Positions 46,744 through 59,813 of a stretch of 64,000 bases of DNA are shown here, piece after piece. Location: the NCBI GenBank assembly GCA_036435485.1, contig CM071597.1, forward strand, positions 51,443,881 through 51,507,880. The letters are read 5' to 3'. Positions within the stretch are counted from its first letter, which is position 1, and the number at the start of each line of letters is the position of its first letter. The position numbers were made by a program, and so were the translations under genes. The stretch comes from Saposhnikovia divaricata. Lineage: Eukaryota > Streptophyta > Magnoliopsida > Apiales > Apiaceae. Below the pieces are notes generated by a model. That model ran no database searches. It was not told where the DNA came from and saw only the letters and a program-made list of their open reading frames with translations.

Positions 46744-49300
46744 GCAACACCTGGGCCGGAATAATAATTGATGGACCGCCTGGCTCACGGCCGCTTACAC
46801 ATCCCGGGAATCGTTCGTCAACGGTTCCCACACCTGCCAGAGTCCCTTTTTCTTTTCTTTTAAAAACTTGATTTTGATTGAAAACAGAGTAATTGAGGTT
46901 CGACATCAGTCGACCGATGATTCTTGAAATCATACAAGAAGCAGAATCTGACCGGGGGCTTTCGAAAATATTTTGAGTTCGAAAGAGTTCGAGTTTGAAA
47001 GTATTAAATGTATCTTGGATTAACTTTGTCTTTAGATAATGAACAATAATTAATAAATAATATTTTATAATATTAATAATTAATAAAATAATTATTTGAT
47101 AAAATAAACTTTTAATCCAAGATAGGGTTTCGAGTATTTACGAAGATATAACAATAGTTACTTGAGTATACGATACTACCCGAATGACCCTCCGGGTTTT
47201 CGCAATCTAGATACGATATAATAATATACCGCTCCCCGGTCAATAGTATATACGGACCGCTACGACCTCTATTGCTAGAGTCGTTGTCTGAAGAAAACAT
47301 TTCAATCTAAGTTCAAGGGGTATAAGCATATATGTACTTATTCAATCTCAATTGCATCAATACTTCGATAAACATAGCATTTGATATAATTGAAAACTAC
47401 AAACACAACAGTGAAAGTCCTTGTATATGGATAAGTTTTGAAAAGTAAACTTGCCTTGGTTTGGTTGGGGTGGTCGAGCGTGCGGAGTCGAACGATCTAT
47501 ACATAAGCAATAACCGCTCGTTAGTACCTTAACAATATCTCTTTAATTACGGGGTTTTAGGGGGTACGAAATTAACTTAACGACTTCGCCTTATGACTCT
47601 CTAGCCCCACTATAGGTTCATGTCATCACTCGATTACGTTCGTCACTTAATCGACTTAATTTAGTTACCTCATTCGAATAATAACCGTTAACCCTAGAAT
47701 CATGCTCCACTAATCGACTTTTTCCCTTGCGCGAATTTTACTCTAGCATTTTTATAAAATCCAAAAATTCATATTTTAATCCAATTCTTTTTGGGTGGTC
47801 TTCACCACTGCATTCCCTAGCTTCTCAAATTTTTCCATGATCCCACATATATTTTTAGGGGTTTAAACAAGGTTCACAAGGGGGTCACTTAGTGCAGTCC
47901 GGAGTCCAGAAACACAATTCACTTCTCCGGCCATAACTTAAAATCTATACATCACCTAGACATGAACCTTACATTTCCAGAAACTAAATTCAATTATCTT
48001 TCCAACAATATATGGTAGGACATCAGGGGACAACATTTTGGGGTTCAAAACCGTGTTACAATACAGGTCAATGCTCATGGACAAAACTCAGCAAGCACAT
48101 ACTACTTAGATCAACCATTTTTCACACTTCCACAACGCAACCAACACTTAATACACTTAGTTCATGGTTCATAACACTCATGGAGATATATATATATATT
48201 ATCCATAACCATAAAAGTCACAATCTCAACATCAAAACTCAAGATCCATGTCATCCAATGCATATACAACCAAGATTAGCTCACAAACACATGGATCTAC
48301 TACCACACATTATAAATAATACATAACCAAGAGGGTTTGAGATTTTTATACCTTCTTGAGCACCTAGGGGCCTTGGATAAGCTTTTCACAACTCAACAAC
48401 ACCTTAAATGGTCTCCTACAACACTTACAATCCAAGATCTAAAAGAAAATCAAACATGGTTACTATTCACCCAATCTTTAACAATTTATAACTTGAAATT
48501 GGGTGGATGAAATGGCTTGAAATTACTAACATACCTTGTCTAGATGATGGAGATGGCCTAGGATTTATGTTGTGATTTATGAGTGATGGAAAAGGGGGGA
48601 GAAGAATTTTTCTTCTCCTTTTTTTTTCTTTGGCCGAGAGCAAGATAACAAGGGGGGGGGGGTGTGTTTGTGTTTTGTGTTTTTGTGTGTTATGTGGTTG
48701 AATAATTGATGTTAAGTTAGGTTGGGTGATACATATCATGTATGTATAGGCAAGTACTAGCAAGCATGGGCATGTGTACTACTTGTCTCTCTTTTTGAGA
48801 AAGCAAGTAACTAGACACTATTCATCTTCCAATTGCTAACTAGTTTGCTTGATTTCTAACCACTTGGTTGCATGGGACTTGCATTCAATACTACTCCTTG
48901 TATCATTATTCTTCCATCAATGCTTGTCATTTAATCTTTAATTCGTATCGTATCTTAACTAATCTCTCGTAATAATATTTTGTCGCGTAGAGATTTCCCC
49001 TATAATTTCTTAAGTACTTAATTGTGTAAATCCCTCGAATGTCCATAATTCCTCGTCATAATTCTTAATAAATCCTTTGATACTCTAACCATTCTCAAAT
49101 CCCAAGTTTTATAAATATTACTAACAATAAGACTCCTGCCTTCACAATCTCCCTTTTTATCTTACATAATAAATGCAACAATGCAGTTTCTCAGACAATC
49201 AATTCTATTAATCAACAGGGATGACTAGAAAGGTTCCATATTGACAATGTCACAAGATATTAAATAAAAGGAAATATTACCAAAAATTAGGGTTCTTACA

Positions 49301-49305
49301 GAACC
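49301..49305. repeat. TSD of element B, right copy (GAACC)
   Basis: GAACC follows the LTR end at 49300; the RT frame of A continues with the next base. Confidence 0.95.
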
Positions 49306-50701
49306 ACCCTGCTCTATACGAGATGTACAGAAGTTGATGGGCTGAGTTGCAACCCTAGGGAGATTCATCTCCAAATCTGGTGATGAATGTTTGCCTTTCT
49401 TTCAAGCGTTGAAGAAGGTGAAGAATTTTAAGTAGATACCTGAAAGCCAAGAGGCCTTTGAACAGCTGAAGAAATACATGACTGAAGCCCCGTTGTTGGC
49501 CAAACCTAGTCTTGGGGAGACTCTTTATTTATATCTGGCGGTATCTGAACAAGAATTGAGTGCTATTCTCATCCGAGAAGAGAATAATGTTCAAAGACCT
49601 ATCTACTATCTGAGCAAGGTCTTACACGGAGCTGAATTGAATTACTCAACCATTGAGAAGTTTGCTTTAGCATTGGTAACTGCCTCGAGGAAGCTACGAC
49701 CATACTTCCAAGCACAAAAGACTAAAGTCCTGACGGACCACTAGTTGAGGAACCTATTGCATATCCTGAAAGCAAGTGGAAGGCTGATCAAGTGGGCAAT
49801 TGAGCTTGGAGAATTTGACATCACGTATAAGCCTCGAACAGCCATAAAGGCTCAAGCATTGGCTGACTTCGTGGTTGAATGTACCATTCGCAACCAAGAA
49901 GTCGGGGGGCAGGAGATAGTAACCACCCCTGGAAGAGAGGATAAAGATGAGGAGCTTGTACCTGATCAGAAGGAATATTGGGTGCTCTATTTTGATGGAG
50001 CATCAAAAACAAAATCTAGTGGTAAAGGTTTAGTTTTACAAAGCCCCGATGGGTTCACAGCTGAGTATGCCTTGAAGTTGGATATTTCGATAACCAACAA
50101 TGAAGCTGAATATGGGGCATTGATAGTTGGCTTAGGCTTGGCAAGAATCATGAGGGTCAAGAATCTCAAGGTCTGTGGAGACTCAAGGCTTGTAGTATCA
50201 CAAGTGAATGGCGAGTTTGAGGCCAAGGATGAAACCATGGCAAAATATCCAAGGATCGTGAAGGGTGTTCTGACCCAATTTGAGGAATGCTATGTGGATC
50301 ACATCCCAAGGGAGGAAAACGTTAAGGCTGATGCCTTGTCCAAATTCGCTTCCTCTGAAATAAAGAATTATGCAGGGAGTGTTTACTTCCAGGTCTTGAA
50401 GGCCCCGTCTATCAACTCTAAGTTGATAGCACCAATTAATCTAGGAAGCAGTTGGATGGATCCCATCAAAGCTCACCTTGAAACTGGATGGCTTCCTGAC
50501 GATGCCTTGGAGGCACGAAAGTTGTCAGTAAGAGCATTGAGATACGCCCTGATCGAAGGCATTCTCTACAAGAGATCGTTTGTCATCATCCCATACCTGA
50601 AGTGTTTAAGGCCCCATGAGGCAAGAGAAGCGCTGAAAGAAGTTCATGGAGGGATCTGTGGACAACACTTGGGGGGCAGAGCCCTAGCTCACAAGATCAC
50701 T
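49306..50701 (+). pseudogene. RH-aRH: RT end, RNase H, second RNase H and integrase zinc-finger start of element A
   Basis: The frame continues A's RT. In-frame stops are TGA 49343-49345, TAG 49433-49435 and TAG 49742-49744; the longest open piece is 49745-50696. The RT-linked RNase H shows LYLAVSEQELSAILI and the KFALALVTASRKLRPYF stretch. The connection shows ALADFVVECTI. The second, archaeal-like RNase H shows its acidic residues in LYFDGASKTKSSGKG, NNEAEYGAL, CGDSRLVVSQ and NVKADALSKFA. The segment ends in the integrase zinc region (EVHGGICGQHLGGRALAHKI), where D is inserted. Two RNase H domains in tandem place A in the Tat lineage. Confidence 0.92.
50697..50701. repeat. TSD of element D, left copy (TCACT)
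   Basis: TCACT precedes the LTR start at 50702 and recurs at 63442-63446. Confidence 0.95.
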
Positions 50702-52510
50702 TGTAAGAACCCTAATTTTTGTAATATTTTCTTTTATATAATATCATATGACATTGTCAATTTGGAACCTTTTTAGTCATCCCTGTTGTTTAATGGAATT
50801 GATTGTCTGAGAAATTATGGTGTTACATTCACCATGTAAGATAAAGGGAAGGTTGTTGAAGGCAAGAGTCTTATTGTTAGTAAGATTTATAAAACTTGGG
50901 ATTTGAGAGTTATTGGAGTATTAAAAGATTTATTAGGAATTATGACGAGGAGTTATGGATATTCGAGGAATTTACACAATTAAGTACTTAAGGAATTACA
51001 AGGGAAATCTCTACGCGACAAAATATTATTACGAGAAATTAATTAAGATACGATATGAATTAAAGATTAAGTGACAAGCATTGGTGGAAGAATAATGATA
51101 CAAGGAATGATATTGCATGCAAGTCCCATGCAACTAAGTAGTTAGAAAAGCAAACTAGTAATGCAAAGTTAGCAAGAGGAATAGTAACTAGTTGGTACAT
51201 TGTCCAAGGAGACAAGGAGGTATGGTGGTCTAGACACTAGACTAATAGACTTGTACCATGTGATACATGTACATACACTTAATACATATCAACCACACAA
51301 TTCACTTTATTCCACCAACACCAAAAATCAAAACAAAAAACTCTTCCCCCCCTTGTCCAATATTGCTCTCGGCCAAACCCAAAAACAAGGAGAAGAAGAA
51401 TTCTTTCTTCCACTTCTCTTCACTCTTAATTCAAGGCAAAATCCTAGGTACTCTACATCACATAAGGAAGGTATACTATGAATTCCAACCCTTTTCATCC
51501 ATTAGTTTTCAAGTTAGTAATTGTTGAAGTTTTGTTGAATAGTAACCATGTTGAGTTTTCATTTAGATCTTGAGTTGTAAGGATTGTAACCAAATTAATG
51601 AGTGGCAAGCGTAATCGAGTGATGACAGGAACCTATAGTGGGGCTAGAGAGTCATAAGACGAAGTCATTAAGTTAATTTTGTACCCTCTAAAACCTAGCA
51701 ATTAAAAGAGATATTGTTAAGGTACTAACGATCGGCTATTGCTTATGTATAGATCATCCCACTTCGCAAGCTCGACCACCCCAACCTCACCAAGGCAAGT
51801 TTACTTTTCAAAACTTACATATATAAGGACTTTCACTGTTGTGTTTGTAGTTTTTAATCGTATCAAATGTTTATGCTTGTTGAAGTAATGATGAAATTGA
51901 GATGAATAAGCACATATATGTTTGTACCCCTTGAACTTAGATTGAAATGTTTTCTTCGGACAACGACTCTAGCAATAGAGGTCGTGGCGGTCCGTATATA
52001 CTATTGACTGGGGAGCGGTATATTATTATATCGTAATTAAATTGCGAAAACCCGAAGGGTCATTCGGGAAGTATCGTATACTCAAGTAATTATTTTTATA
52101 TCTTCATAACTACTCAAAATACCTATCTTGGATTAAAAGCTTATTTAATTAAATAATTATTTTATTAATTATTAATATTGAATCTTAAAATATCAGTTAT
52201 TAATTATTGTTCACTATTTTAAAGACAAAGCTAATCCAAGATACCTTTAACACTTTCGAACTCGAACTCTTTCGAACTCAAAACATTTTCGAAAACCCCC
52301 GGTCAGGTTTGCTTCTTGTACGATTTCAAGAATCATCGGTCGACTGATGTCGGACCTCGATTACTCAGTTTTCAATCAAAATCAAGTTTTTAAAAGAAAA
52401 AGAAAAAGGGACTCTGGCAGGTGTGGGAACCGTTGACGAACGATTCCCGGGATGTGTAAGCGACCGGGAGCCAGGCGGTCCATCAATTATTATTCCGGCC
52501 CAGGTGTTGC

Positions 52511-52599
52511 CGAAGGATGATTACGGATGTAGTTTTCATCCAGGGTGATTACGGATGTAGTTTTCACCCGAGGATAGTTACGGATGTAGTTTCTATCCT
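52511..52599 (+). repeat. ~27-bp tandem repeat in the 5' LTR of D (3 copies)
   Basis: The unit core is TTACGGATGTAGTTTTC, the complement of the B repeat, beside CTACCGGTAG. Confidence 0.8.
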
Positions 52600-53024
52600 T
52601 CTACCGGTAGAGAAGACCCGCGGATTATTGGACTTGGATGTGGCAACTGATCATCGTCAATCCCTGTCAGGTTTTTATGTTTTCTTCCAATCCCATCCTC
52701 CACTTTGGAAAAATACTCAAACACTGCTTCTTGGGCCTAAGTGCCAAGTTGCCGATAATGTGGTTTTTGATAAGAAAAATATTGACATCATGCAGTATCT
52801 AGAACTGCAAGATTTTCTATAAAGATTGGCACGTGTTAGTGCACTCTTGCAATTGTTTCAAAGAATGAAATGTTTTTGTATGAGAAACCTTCTAAGCTAA
52901 TGGAAGGAAAGAGGTTTGCAATGATGTATTCCATGTACAGTATGTTAATCGTGAAGTGTTTTGCCGAAAATGATATACTCATATGTATATATTTTCAAAC
53001 TTGAGATATATTGAAATGGGAACC

Positions 53025-53032
53025 TTATAAAG
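53025..53032 (+). promoter_or_regulatory. Possible TATA box in the 5' LTR of D
   Basis: TTATAAAG in the context AACCTTATAAAGGG, about 570 bp before the LTR end, is a plausible promoter position. The same word is in the 3' LTR near 62863. In this AT-rich DNA the assignment is weak. Confidence 0.3.
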
Positions 53033-53607
53033 GGTTCATATGTTATTCTTAAAGCTCCTTAGTGAGTATAGATGTTCTATTCAAACTCGGACATATACAT
53101 TGTCCAATTATGTTTTGAAATCTGAGATATATACCCATATAGTTGGGAATGTTTTCGAAATAAACCACATTATTATTTTACAAAATGGTGAACTTGCTGA
53201 GCATTATGTAGCTCATTCTTGCTTTATAAAAACTTTTCAGAAAGAGAAGAATTTGGCTGATTAACTCCGCACCAGCAGAAGAGGAGTAGAAGAATTACCC
53301 CGGAGATGATTTAGTTCCTGATAAATACTACAGAGTAAGTCTGATAGGTTTTCAACTGTAATAGTAAGACTTGTCTTCAAGTACAGTTGTATAAGTGGAA
53401 GTGCGTAAGACTCTGGATTGTACAGATGAATTGTAATATTTAGTGTTACTTTTGATTATCGTTTCTGAGGCTCTAACTTGTTTGTGCGTAAGATTGAGGT
53501 CTGGATGTATGTATTGTTTAGTTGTAAAGTTAATACAGGTATGATATGGATGGATGATGATGTGACGACCTGAATCTTTGACCTCAAATTTGGGGGCGTC
53601 ACAGAAA

Positions 53608-53619
53608 TGGTATCAGAGC
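53608..53619 (+). other. Primer-binding site of element D
   Basis: TGGTATCAGAGC follows the LTR end after GAAA; initiator-Met type. Confidence 0.92.
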
Positions 53620-56600
53620 GATGAGTTACAGTACTCAGAAACGAGAGTGTTGAGAGTTAAGTCTAAGTAGGAGAATGACATAAGAGATCGTAGTAAACTT
53701 ATTATTGGACTACCGGAAGAGGTACCGGTGAGTAGAATGGACTGGAGTGTTTACTGAAGGTATTATACTAGGGTCGATAGAATCCTTAGAGACCTTCAGA
53801 ATGATGAATAGAGGTTTGAGAGTCGTACATGACCTATCATAGGTAATGATATAGGAAGCAGAGCGAAATCTCAAGAGCAGCTGAGGTAGAGGCGATATTG
53901 CAAATATTATCGGGTGACTAGGCTGGCATAAATTTTGTGGCCCATAGTCCTCCACAGTTTAGGAGGCGGCATTTTAAGAATCAAGAAGTTTGGACTTCCC
54001 TACATAATTAAGGGTACTTAGTACTTGGAATAGTGAAAGTCTTTTACTTTGGCTATAAGATCCGATTTTCGATAAGTAACGGGTTTACCTGAAGGTTGGT
54101 CACTAGGTCGTTGTGGATTCCATTACCCTTGATGGCGAATCTTACATGTGTTATACGAGAATGTTATCATAAGACGAGCGTGCTAGATAATTCCACGCAT
54201 GATTCGGACGCTAGAGCATGGTAGTTCAACTTAGAGAACAAACAAGTAGAATTAACAAAGGGACTCAAGAGAAGTTGAATATGGTTGCAACGAGCGATTC
54301 AGTGATCTCGGAGCCTACCAAAAGAAAAGACCAGTGGTTCTAGAGTGGGATCCTTTGATAGAGATGTTATCAGGGACTACGTATATGTGTATTGTAGACC
54401 TCAATAATTTTTTTGTATATGTTCACATACACACACCCGCCACTGAACCTATGGACTGCACTGAGATCCCGGAGAGATCTCTTTGATCTGTTCCCAGGGG
54501 GAACTGGCCACTTGTGATTCATGTCGGAAGGCATGAAGTAGGACCCTATGGACTTAGCAGGTGTCCCCGGAATGATGTGAAGCTTGGTCTTCAAGATAAA
54601 GCACGGAAATGACAGATATATTTGTGAAACCCTAACTCGATAAATGACTTTAAGATGATGATTGAGAGACGCACTAGTTGGTGTCTTGTATTACGAAGAC
54701 GAAGAGATGGAGTTACCCTCATAATGATGATAATGGAATGCACGAATGATTATTAACTTATTTTGGTAACTACCGGCTGGTGCACTACTTCATTTTAAAC
54801 TGTTCACTAACCATGTTACCTCGATTAGTTTATATCAGGTAACCCTCCTAGCTTTCTACTTCAAACTTGTGGAATAACAACTAGTGATATACTTTCTCTA
54901 AACCGGGAATCATCCAAAGTATCTTAATTGATCCCCGCGCATTCTATTTGAAGTTTATAATTATTTCTGCTCAGGACTATTTACACTTTCTTTCAATTAT
55001 CCAAGGAATGTTCAACAAATATTTCCTTAATTAATCGACGAATACTACTTAACGAATATCGATATTTGATTGCTTCTTTCATACTTGCACTCTTCAGTTG
55101 AGCTCATAAATATTCAACAAATTACTGAGGACATGGATGATCTAATGTCCAGAGATCCCTCATGAATTCTTTTCTTCTATTCAAGATGAGATTGTACATC
55201 GTACATTGAAATCATAGTAAGGATATCATTTTGATATTGGTATTCCGAATTTAATTCTATTGTCGGATATGATAAAGCATGTGTACGGAGGCACCCTTGG
55301 GTGGACCGTTTCATTGATAAGTAATATTTGATGAGAGGTTATCGATTGTTCCGATACCTAGAACATTCTCTTCAGATTTTATAGTTTTCTTTTTCAAACT
55401 TAATAACTTCTTATTTTCATTCGTTGTCCGAGAAGCCTAAAGTTTCTTCAGTGGCTACGATGTTGATATTCTGTTCTATCCAATTGAAACTGGCTAGTCG
55501 TTATGTCAATATGAATGACTAGTTGATTGTTCTAACTACTCAAAATTGTAATGTTGTGAAGAACACCTAGCTAATTGTCCTAGCTGGTGGTGATGTCTCA
55601 AACAGGTGAACTAGCAAATTTTGTCTAGCTAGTTGCTAGTGTTTCTTGAAAAGGACTAGTTATTGTTTCACTAGTCCAACTCCCAATTTAATTCATTCTG
55701 CAATGCATTTTGCATGTGGTAAAGTATGATGATGAAAGTTTTGACGAATAACTTGATTGAGACCTAATGAGGTCGCCCACTCAACTCGAATTCTACCCAT
55801 CTTCGTATCAGACTTTATATCACTTGAATATTTTATTCTTTCATTCACACAATGAGAATTCATTTGAAACCACTGATTACTTGAATGATAAACTACTTCA
55901 TTCTTTAATTGTAATGGAGTAGAATTGCTTTCTATTGGATGACCTTCATCGATGCGATTTTAGATTTCCTCTTATTATTCAGGAGGAAAAGTATCCACCC
56001 GATGTAAGAATTGTATAAAGACCGTCTTTATGACTTTTGTATCCAACAATCATTGCCCTCGTGCAACATTCTCTATGATATCATATTACAGAATTATCAG
56101 GACCTGAAGGAATAAACCTTGTTGTACTCTTTCTGTCCATCCTTACATCTCCGAAAATCGAGACTCCTAGTATTTGGAACCATCAACATTCTTGGAACAT
56201 CCCATGTGGAATTCCTATTGAAATTATCTATTAGACCTTGTTATTTTGAAACCATTCCTTTCAAAGTGATTACTCTAAGGTGAACGGGAGGTACAATTAT
56301 GAACCGTTACACCAATATGAGATCAAAAACCCAATGTTGTAATTGTGCAGCCAGAGCGTTATGCCGAGTAATTATTAAAGTAGAAATAACATGTCGGGGC
56401 ATACCACAAGACCTTTAATATTAGTGTGGGGAAAGTTATAAGAAATGATGAGGTGGTTGGGAGTACGCTTCTACCAACCGTTGTCAGGATGTTATATTAA
56501 TGAATTCTGGAGTTACCAAGCCTTTTCTTGATCCAGGAAATGCAAATCGATTGCGATGTAAAACATATCCTTGGAGGAAACTAACATGGAAGTGAGATGG

Positions 56601-58642
56601 ACGAGAAAGGAAGAAATATCGTGGCAAGAATGTGAAGCTTTACTTAGCTTAAAGGGATTAATGCACATAGAGAGACATATAGTTTAACAGGCCCCTAATA
56701 GCAAATGGATGCATGGATATATGCCAATGATCCTTCGAGATTACCACCTAATCAAGTTTATTGGGAATCGCAGCCGCATGTAGGCCTCAGGCTGATTGGC
56801 GCTAGTTGTGAAGGAGGACGAGCGTATGACATCTTACATATACCATCGAGAACTGATACCCTTATCGGAAATGGAGGAATTGTTGACTAGTTAAAATGAG
56901 TAGTTGTTTTTCAAAGATAAGGTTGGAGAGAAGGTTTCACCAACTCAAGATCGACCTCTGTACTGTGCCAAAGTTGGCATTTCACACTAATATAAACGTT
57001 ATAAAATTGTGGTAGTATCGTTTGAATGGACTAATGAGTCAGAAGCCTTTATGGATTAATGAACAAAGTTTTGGGATGAAATGAGATATTAGCAACAACC
57101 TCGTTGTTAGCTATACTTGATGATAAAAAGAGGACTTTGAGAGTCACGATGATGCGTCTTTCAAGAGTTTAAGAGGTGTGCTGATGCAGTAGAAAGGGGA
57201 TGATAGCCTATACTTCTAAACAACATAAAGGTTACGGGATAGGATATACTAACCGTGAGTCTGGGATTAGTCATGATGGCGTTCACGCATAAAACTGAGA
57301 CGTTAACCTTATGAGAAAAGTGTAAAAATTTCTCCACAAGTGCCATAAATATATCTTCATATTAGAACTAAACATAAGAAAGAGAAGGTGACGAAAGGGA
57401 GAAGGGAGTATAATGGAGAAATTGGTTATTTCCCAGGAAAGGCCAGTGTGGTGGCCGGTACCTATAGAAGGGATTATTCGAAATTGGAATTCAGTCAGTA
57501 TTGACCAAGAAAATAGAGTATATACAATAAAGAATAATCTTTGAGGAAAATGACTAAATTATGGGGAAGGAAAAAGATGTATAGAGAATTAATGGAATGT
57601 TTGGTAAACTGAAATGAAGAATGGTATTGGCAAACTATTAAGTACAAACGCGACATGCCAAAAGCAGAATGATAGAGATCTAGTGGATTAATTCTGCCTA
57701 TAGAAAATCTTGAACGTGGACAGAATTATAATGAATTTCATAAGTAGGTCGCCAAAGACCGAGCCAAGAGATGGCCCTAGTTGAGTTATAATTTTTGGAC
57801 CAAGTGATTTACCTACGAGAGACTTTCCATTGAGAAGATTATCGAATATTATACGGAAGAGATGGTGGTGCAATATAAAACTTCTGTAGCGATTACGTCA
57901 GATAAAGACTTAAGGTTAAACTTCGAATATTGAAGGTGCTTTCAGGTATATTTAACAAAGAGATTGAGCGTATGTACTAATTTGACCTGTGGCTGACGGA
58001 CATGGAAGAAGAATTATCCAGACGATCGAATTTGTATTTAGTGTCGTGCCTTAGATTTCGCGGGGAAATCGAAAATAAAAACTTATCCATGAAATGAATG
58101 TTGTTATCACGATCGTCACCATGCGAACGTAAGGACGTCTCTTGTAAAGCGTACTGCGAAAGAAGAAGCTTCGCTTTTCTTGCATTACGAAGAAGTCAAT
58201 GAACGAGGGATATAGTAGCTGAACTGGTTCGACGTATGCCGAAGACTATACAGTATCCACAGCAAGTGGTAACGGCTGACGGGAGGCAACGCATGCCTGC
58301 TAATCAAGCGAAGGAATATGAGGAATACCGTGCGTATTGACGTTGTCTCAGATTATATAACATGACCATAAAGTATTCACGGGCCAACGATACGAGGACT
58401 CAACACGGATACTATGAACAAGGTAGAAGAGAAACGTATAAGTAGTGGGATAGAAATTTTCATTCATAGAACAACCGATAAGGAATACAGGTCGAGGAGA
58501 GCATGCATTGAGAAATAACATTAAAGCGATGGTGAGAGCAAGGTGAGAGAACAATAAGGGTTGAAGTGTCAACCTGAGAGTTGGAAAGGGTAAAGTTGGA
58601 ATTGCATCCACAACTATTTTCCTTAGGTTCTTAAGATAGAAT
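53620..58642 (+). pseudogene. Decayed gypsy pol in the interior of D
   Basis: No open gene remains, but relics run in normal order. A likely RT piece (GTGTATTGTAGACCTCAATA) is near 54385. RNase H is at about 57180-57370, with words matching IAYASRQ, the KIWRHYLYG region and SLKYIF. The integrase catalytic-Glu region is at about 57985-58035 (GCTGACGGACATGGAAGAAG). The LYGRRCRSPLCWEEV region follows near 58155-58210, and chromodomain-like words near 58420-58520. Stops and indels are frequent. The state of decay resembles the interior of C1/C2, so this part probably derives from another non-autonomous family. Confidence 0.65.
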
Positions 58643-58661
58643 CCTTTTAAGGAGAGGAGAC
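58643..58661 (+). other. Internal, fossil polypurine tract inside D
   Basis: CCTTTTAAGGAGAGGAGAC lies directly before an LTR-like start (TGGAATAACCC). It is over 1.1 kb upstream of the real tract of D, so it marks the end of a foreign internal region. Confidence 0.7.
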
Positions 58662-58870
58662 TGGAATAACCCTAATTTTCGTGAATATTCGAAACCGGGA
58701 CGAATAGTAATTGTATGGGTGGATGAGAAATTTTCGTAATCACGATATGTATGGATTATTAAATGAAGATTTCGAATCGATTTTACGTCTTTGCGGTACA
58801 GACGAGTGTATGTAAAAGTCATTAGTTTTTTTTTACGAAACCCATTAATTCGAATGGTCAAATTTTATGA
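58662..58870 (+). repeat. LTR-start fragment inside D
   Basis: About 200 bp beginning TGGAATAACCCTAATTTTCG. A later piece (GAGTGTATGTAAAAG) resembles the minus strand of the C1 LTR near 13385. It looks like the first part of a C-like 3' LTR. It ends near 58870, where homology to B integrase begins. Confidence 0.55.
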
Positions 58871-58877
58871 GATATCT

Positions 58878-59779
58878 AAGGAGATCGTGGTAAGGCATGG
58901 GGTTCCTGTGAGCATTATATCTGATAGAGACCCAAGGTTCAACTCCAGGTTCTGGAGGAGTTTTCAGGATTATGTGGGGACCAAGTTAAACATGAGTACT
59001 GCATACCACCCCCAATCAGACGGACATAGCGAGAGAACCATCCAGACCATAGAGGACATGTTGAGAGTATGTGCCATCGATTTTAAGGGAAGTTGGGATG
59101 ACCACTTGCCGTTGATCGAATTTTCCTACAACAACAGTTACCATGCGAGTATAGGGATGCCCCCATATGAAGCTTTATACGGACGAAGATGTCGGTCTCC
59201 CTTGTGTTGGGAAGAAGTTGGAGAGCGGAAGATTTTAGGGCCTGAACTGGTCCAACAGACAAGAGAAACTATCGAGCTCATAGGAGGACGGCTGGTAGCG
59301 GCCCAAGATAGACAGAAGAAGTATGCGGACCAGACCCGCAAGGACAAAGAATATGAGGTAGGAGAGTTTGTGATGTTAAAGGTATCACCTTGGAAGGGAT
59401 TGATGAGATTTGGTAAGAAGGGGAAGCTAAGCCCGAGATTTATTGGACCTTTTGAGATTTTGAGACGAGTTGGAAGGTTAGCCTATGAGTTGGCTTTACC
59501 CCCAAGCTTGCAGCAAGTACATAATGTGTTTCATGTGTCCATGCTACGACCTTACCATACCGACTTCCGACACGTGATCGAATATGACCAAGTGGATCTG
59601 CAACCAGATTTGACCTATGTGGAGCAACCCGTGGAAATCATGGATAGAAAAGAACAGGTGCTGAGGAACAAGGTTGTCAAACTAGTGAGAGTTTTGTGGA
59701 GGAACCAGAATGTCGAAGAATAGACATGGGAACTAGAGAGCACGATGCGTGAAAAGCACCCCGAACTGTTTTCAACCTG
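58878..59779 (+). pseudogene. IN: Integrase core end plus chromodomain in D (B-type, 5' truncated)
   Basis: From KEIVVRHGVPVSI the frame matches B integrase very closely: second Asp in SDRDPRF, Glu in DGHSERTIQT, KLSPRFIGPFEIL, VFHVSMLRPY and the chromodomain start. The N-terminal zinc domain and the first catalytic Asp are absent. TAG at 59721-59723 interrupts the chromodomain after NVEE; the same frame continues to a natural TGA at 59777-59779. The open frame begins earlier, at 58791, but that part is LTR fragment. It cannot be an active integrase. Confidence 0.9.
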
Positions 59780-59794
59780 ATTCCGGGACGGAAT

Positions 59795-59813
59795 CCTTTT
59801 AAGGAGGGGAGGC
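59795..59813 (+). other. Polypurine tract of element D
   Basis: CCTTTTAAGGAGGGGAGGC abuts the 3' LTR and is identical in sequence to the tract of B. Confidence 0.88.

Larger units (their letters stand above)
5333..49300 (-). mobile_element. Element B: Ty3/gypsy chromovirus, Tekay/Del-like, inserted in element A
   Basis: On the minus strand the order is 5' LTR (45804-49300), initiator-Met-type PBS, an extra ORF, gag, protease, RT, RNase H, integrase with chromodomain, polypurine tract and 3' LTR (5333-8821). The TSD is GAACC. The C-terminal chromodomain and the iMet PBS place it in the Tekay/Del branch of the chromoviruses. C1 and its passenger C2 interrupt the integrase at 9341-39906. Gag-pol is one frame over its whole length apart from three nonsense codons. 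The LTR pair differs by small substitutions and indels, so B is older than C2. Confidence 0.93.
45804..49300 (-). repeat. 5' LTR of element B
   Basis: 3497 bp, partner of 5333-8821. The H3-like leader ORF is present at 46027-46230 but its ATG reads ATA. The ~27-bp repeat lies at 46660-46743. A poly-G run near 48652 is longer than in the 3' copy. No other coding content is supported. Confidence 0.94.
50702..53603 (+). repeat. 5' LTR of element D (internally deleted)
   Basis: 2902 bp, opening TGTAAGAACCCTAATTTTTG and closing GGGGGCGTCACA. Compared with the 3' LTR it lacks about 745 bp; the join is at ~51586-51590 (GGATTGTAACC). It holds the ~27-bp repeats (52511-52599) and a TATA-like TTATAAAG at 53025-53032. 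No gene is supported. Confidence 0.93.

Noticed and set aside
53040..53264. 74-residue ORF present in both D LTRs (also 62878-63102)
   Set aside because: Both copies descend from one LTR. The homologous part of the B LTR is non-coding, so the open frame is not conserved beyond the LTR pair.
56705..56890. 61-residue ORF inside D
   Set aside because: It falls within decayed pol sequence, is short, and has no support from C1/C2 or B.
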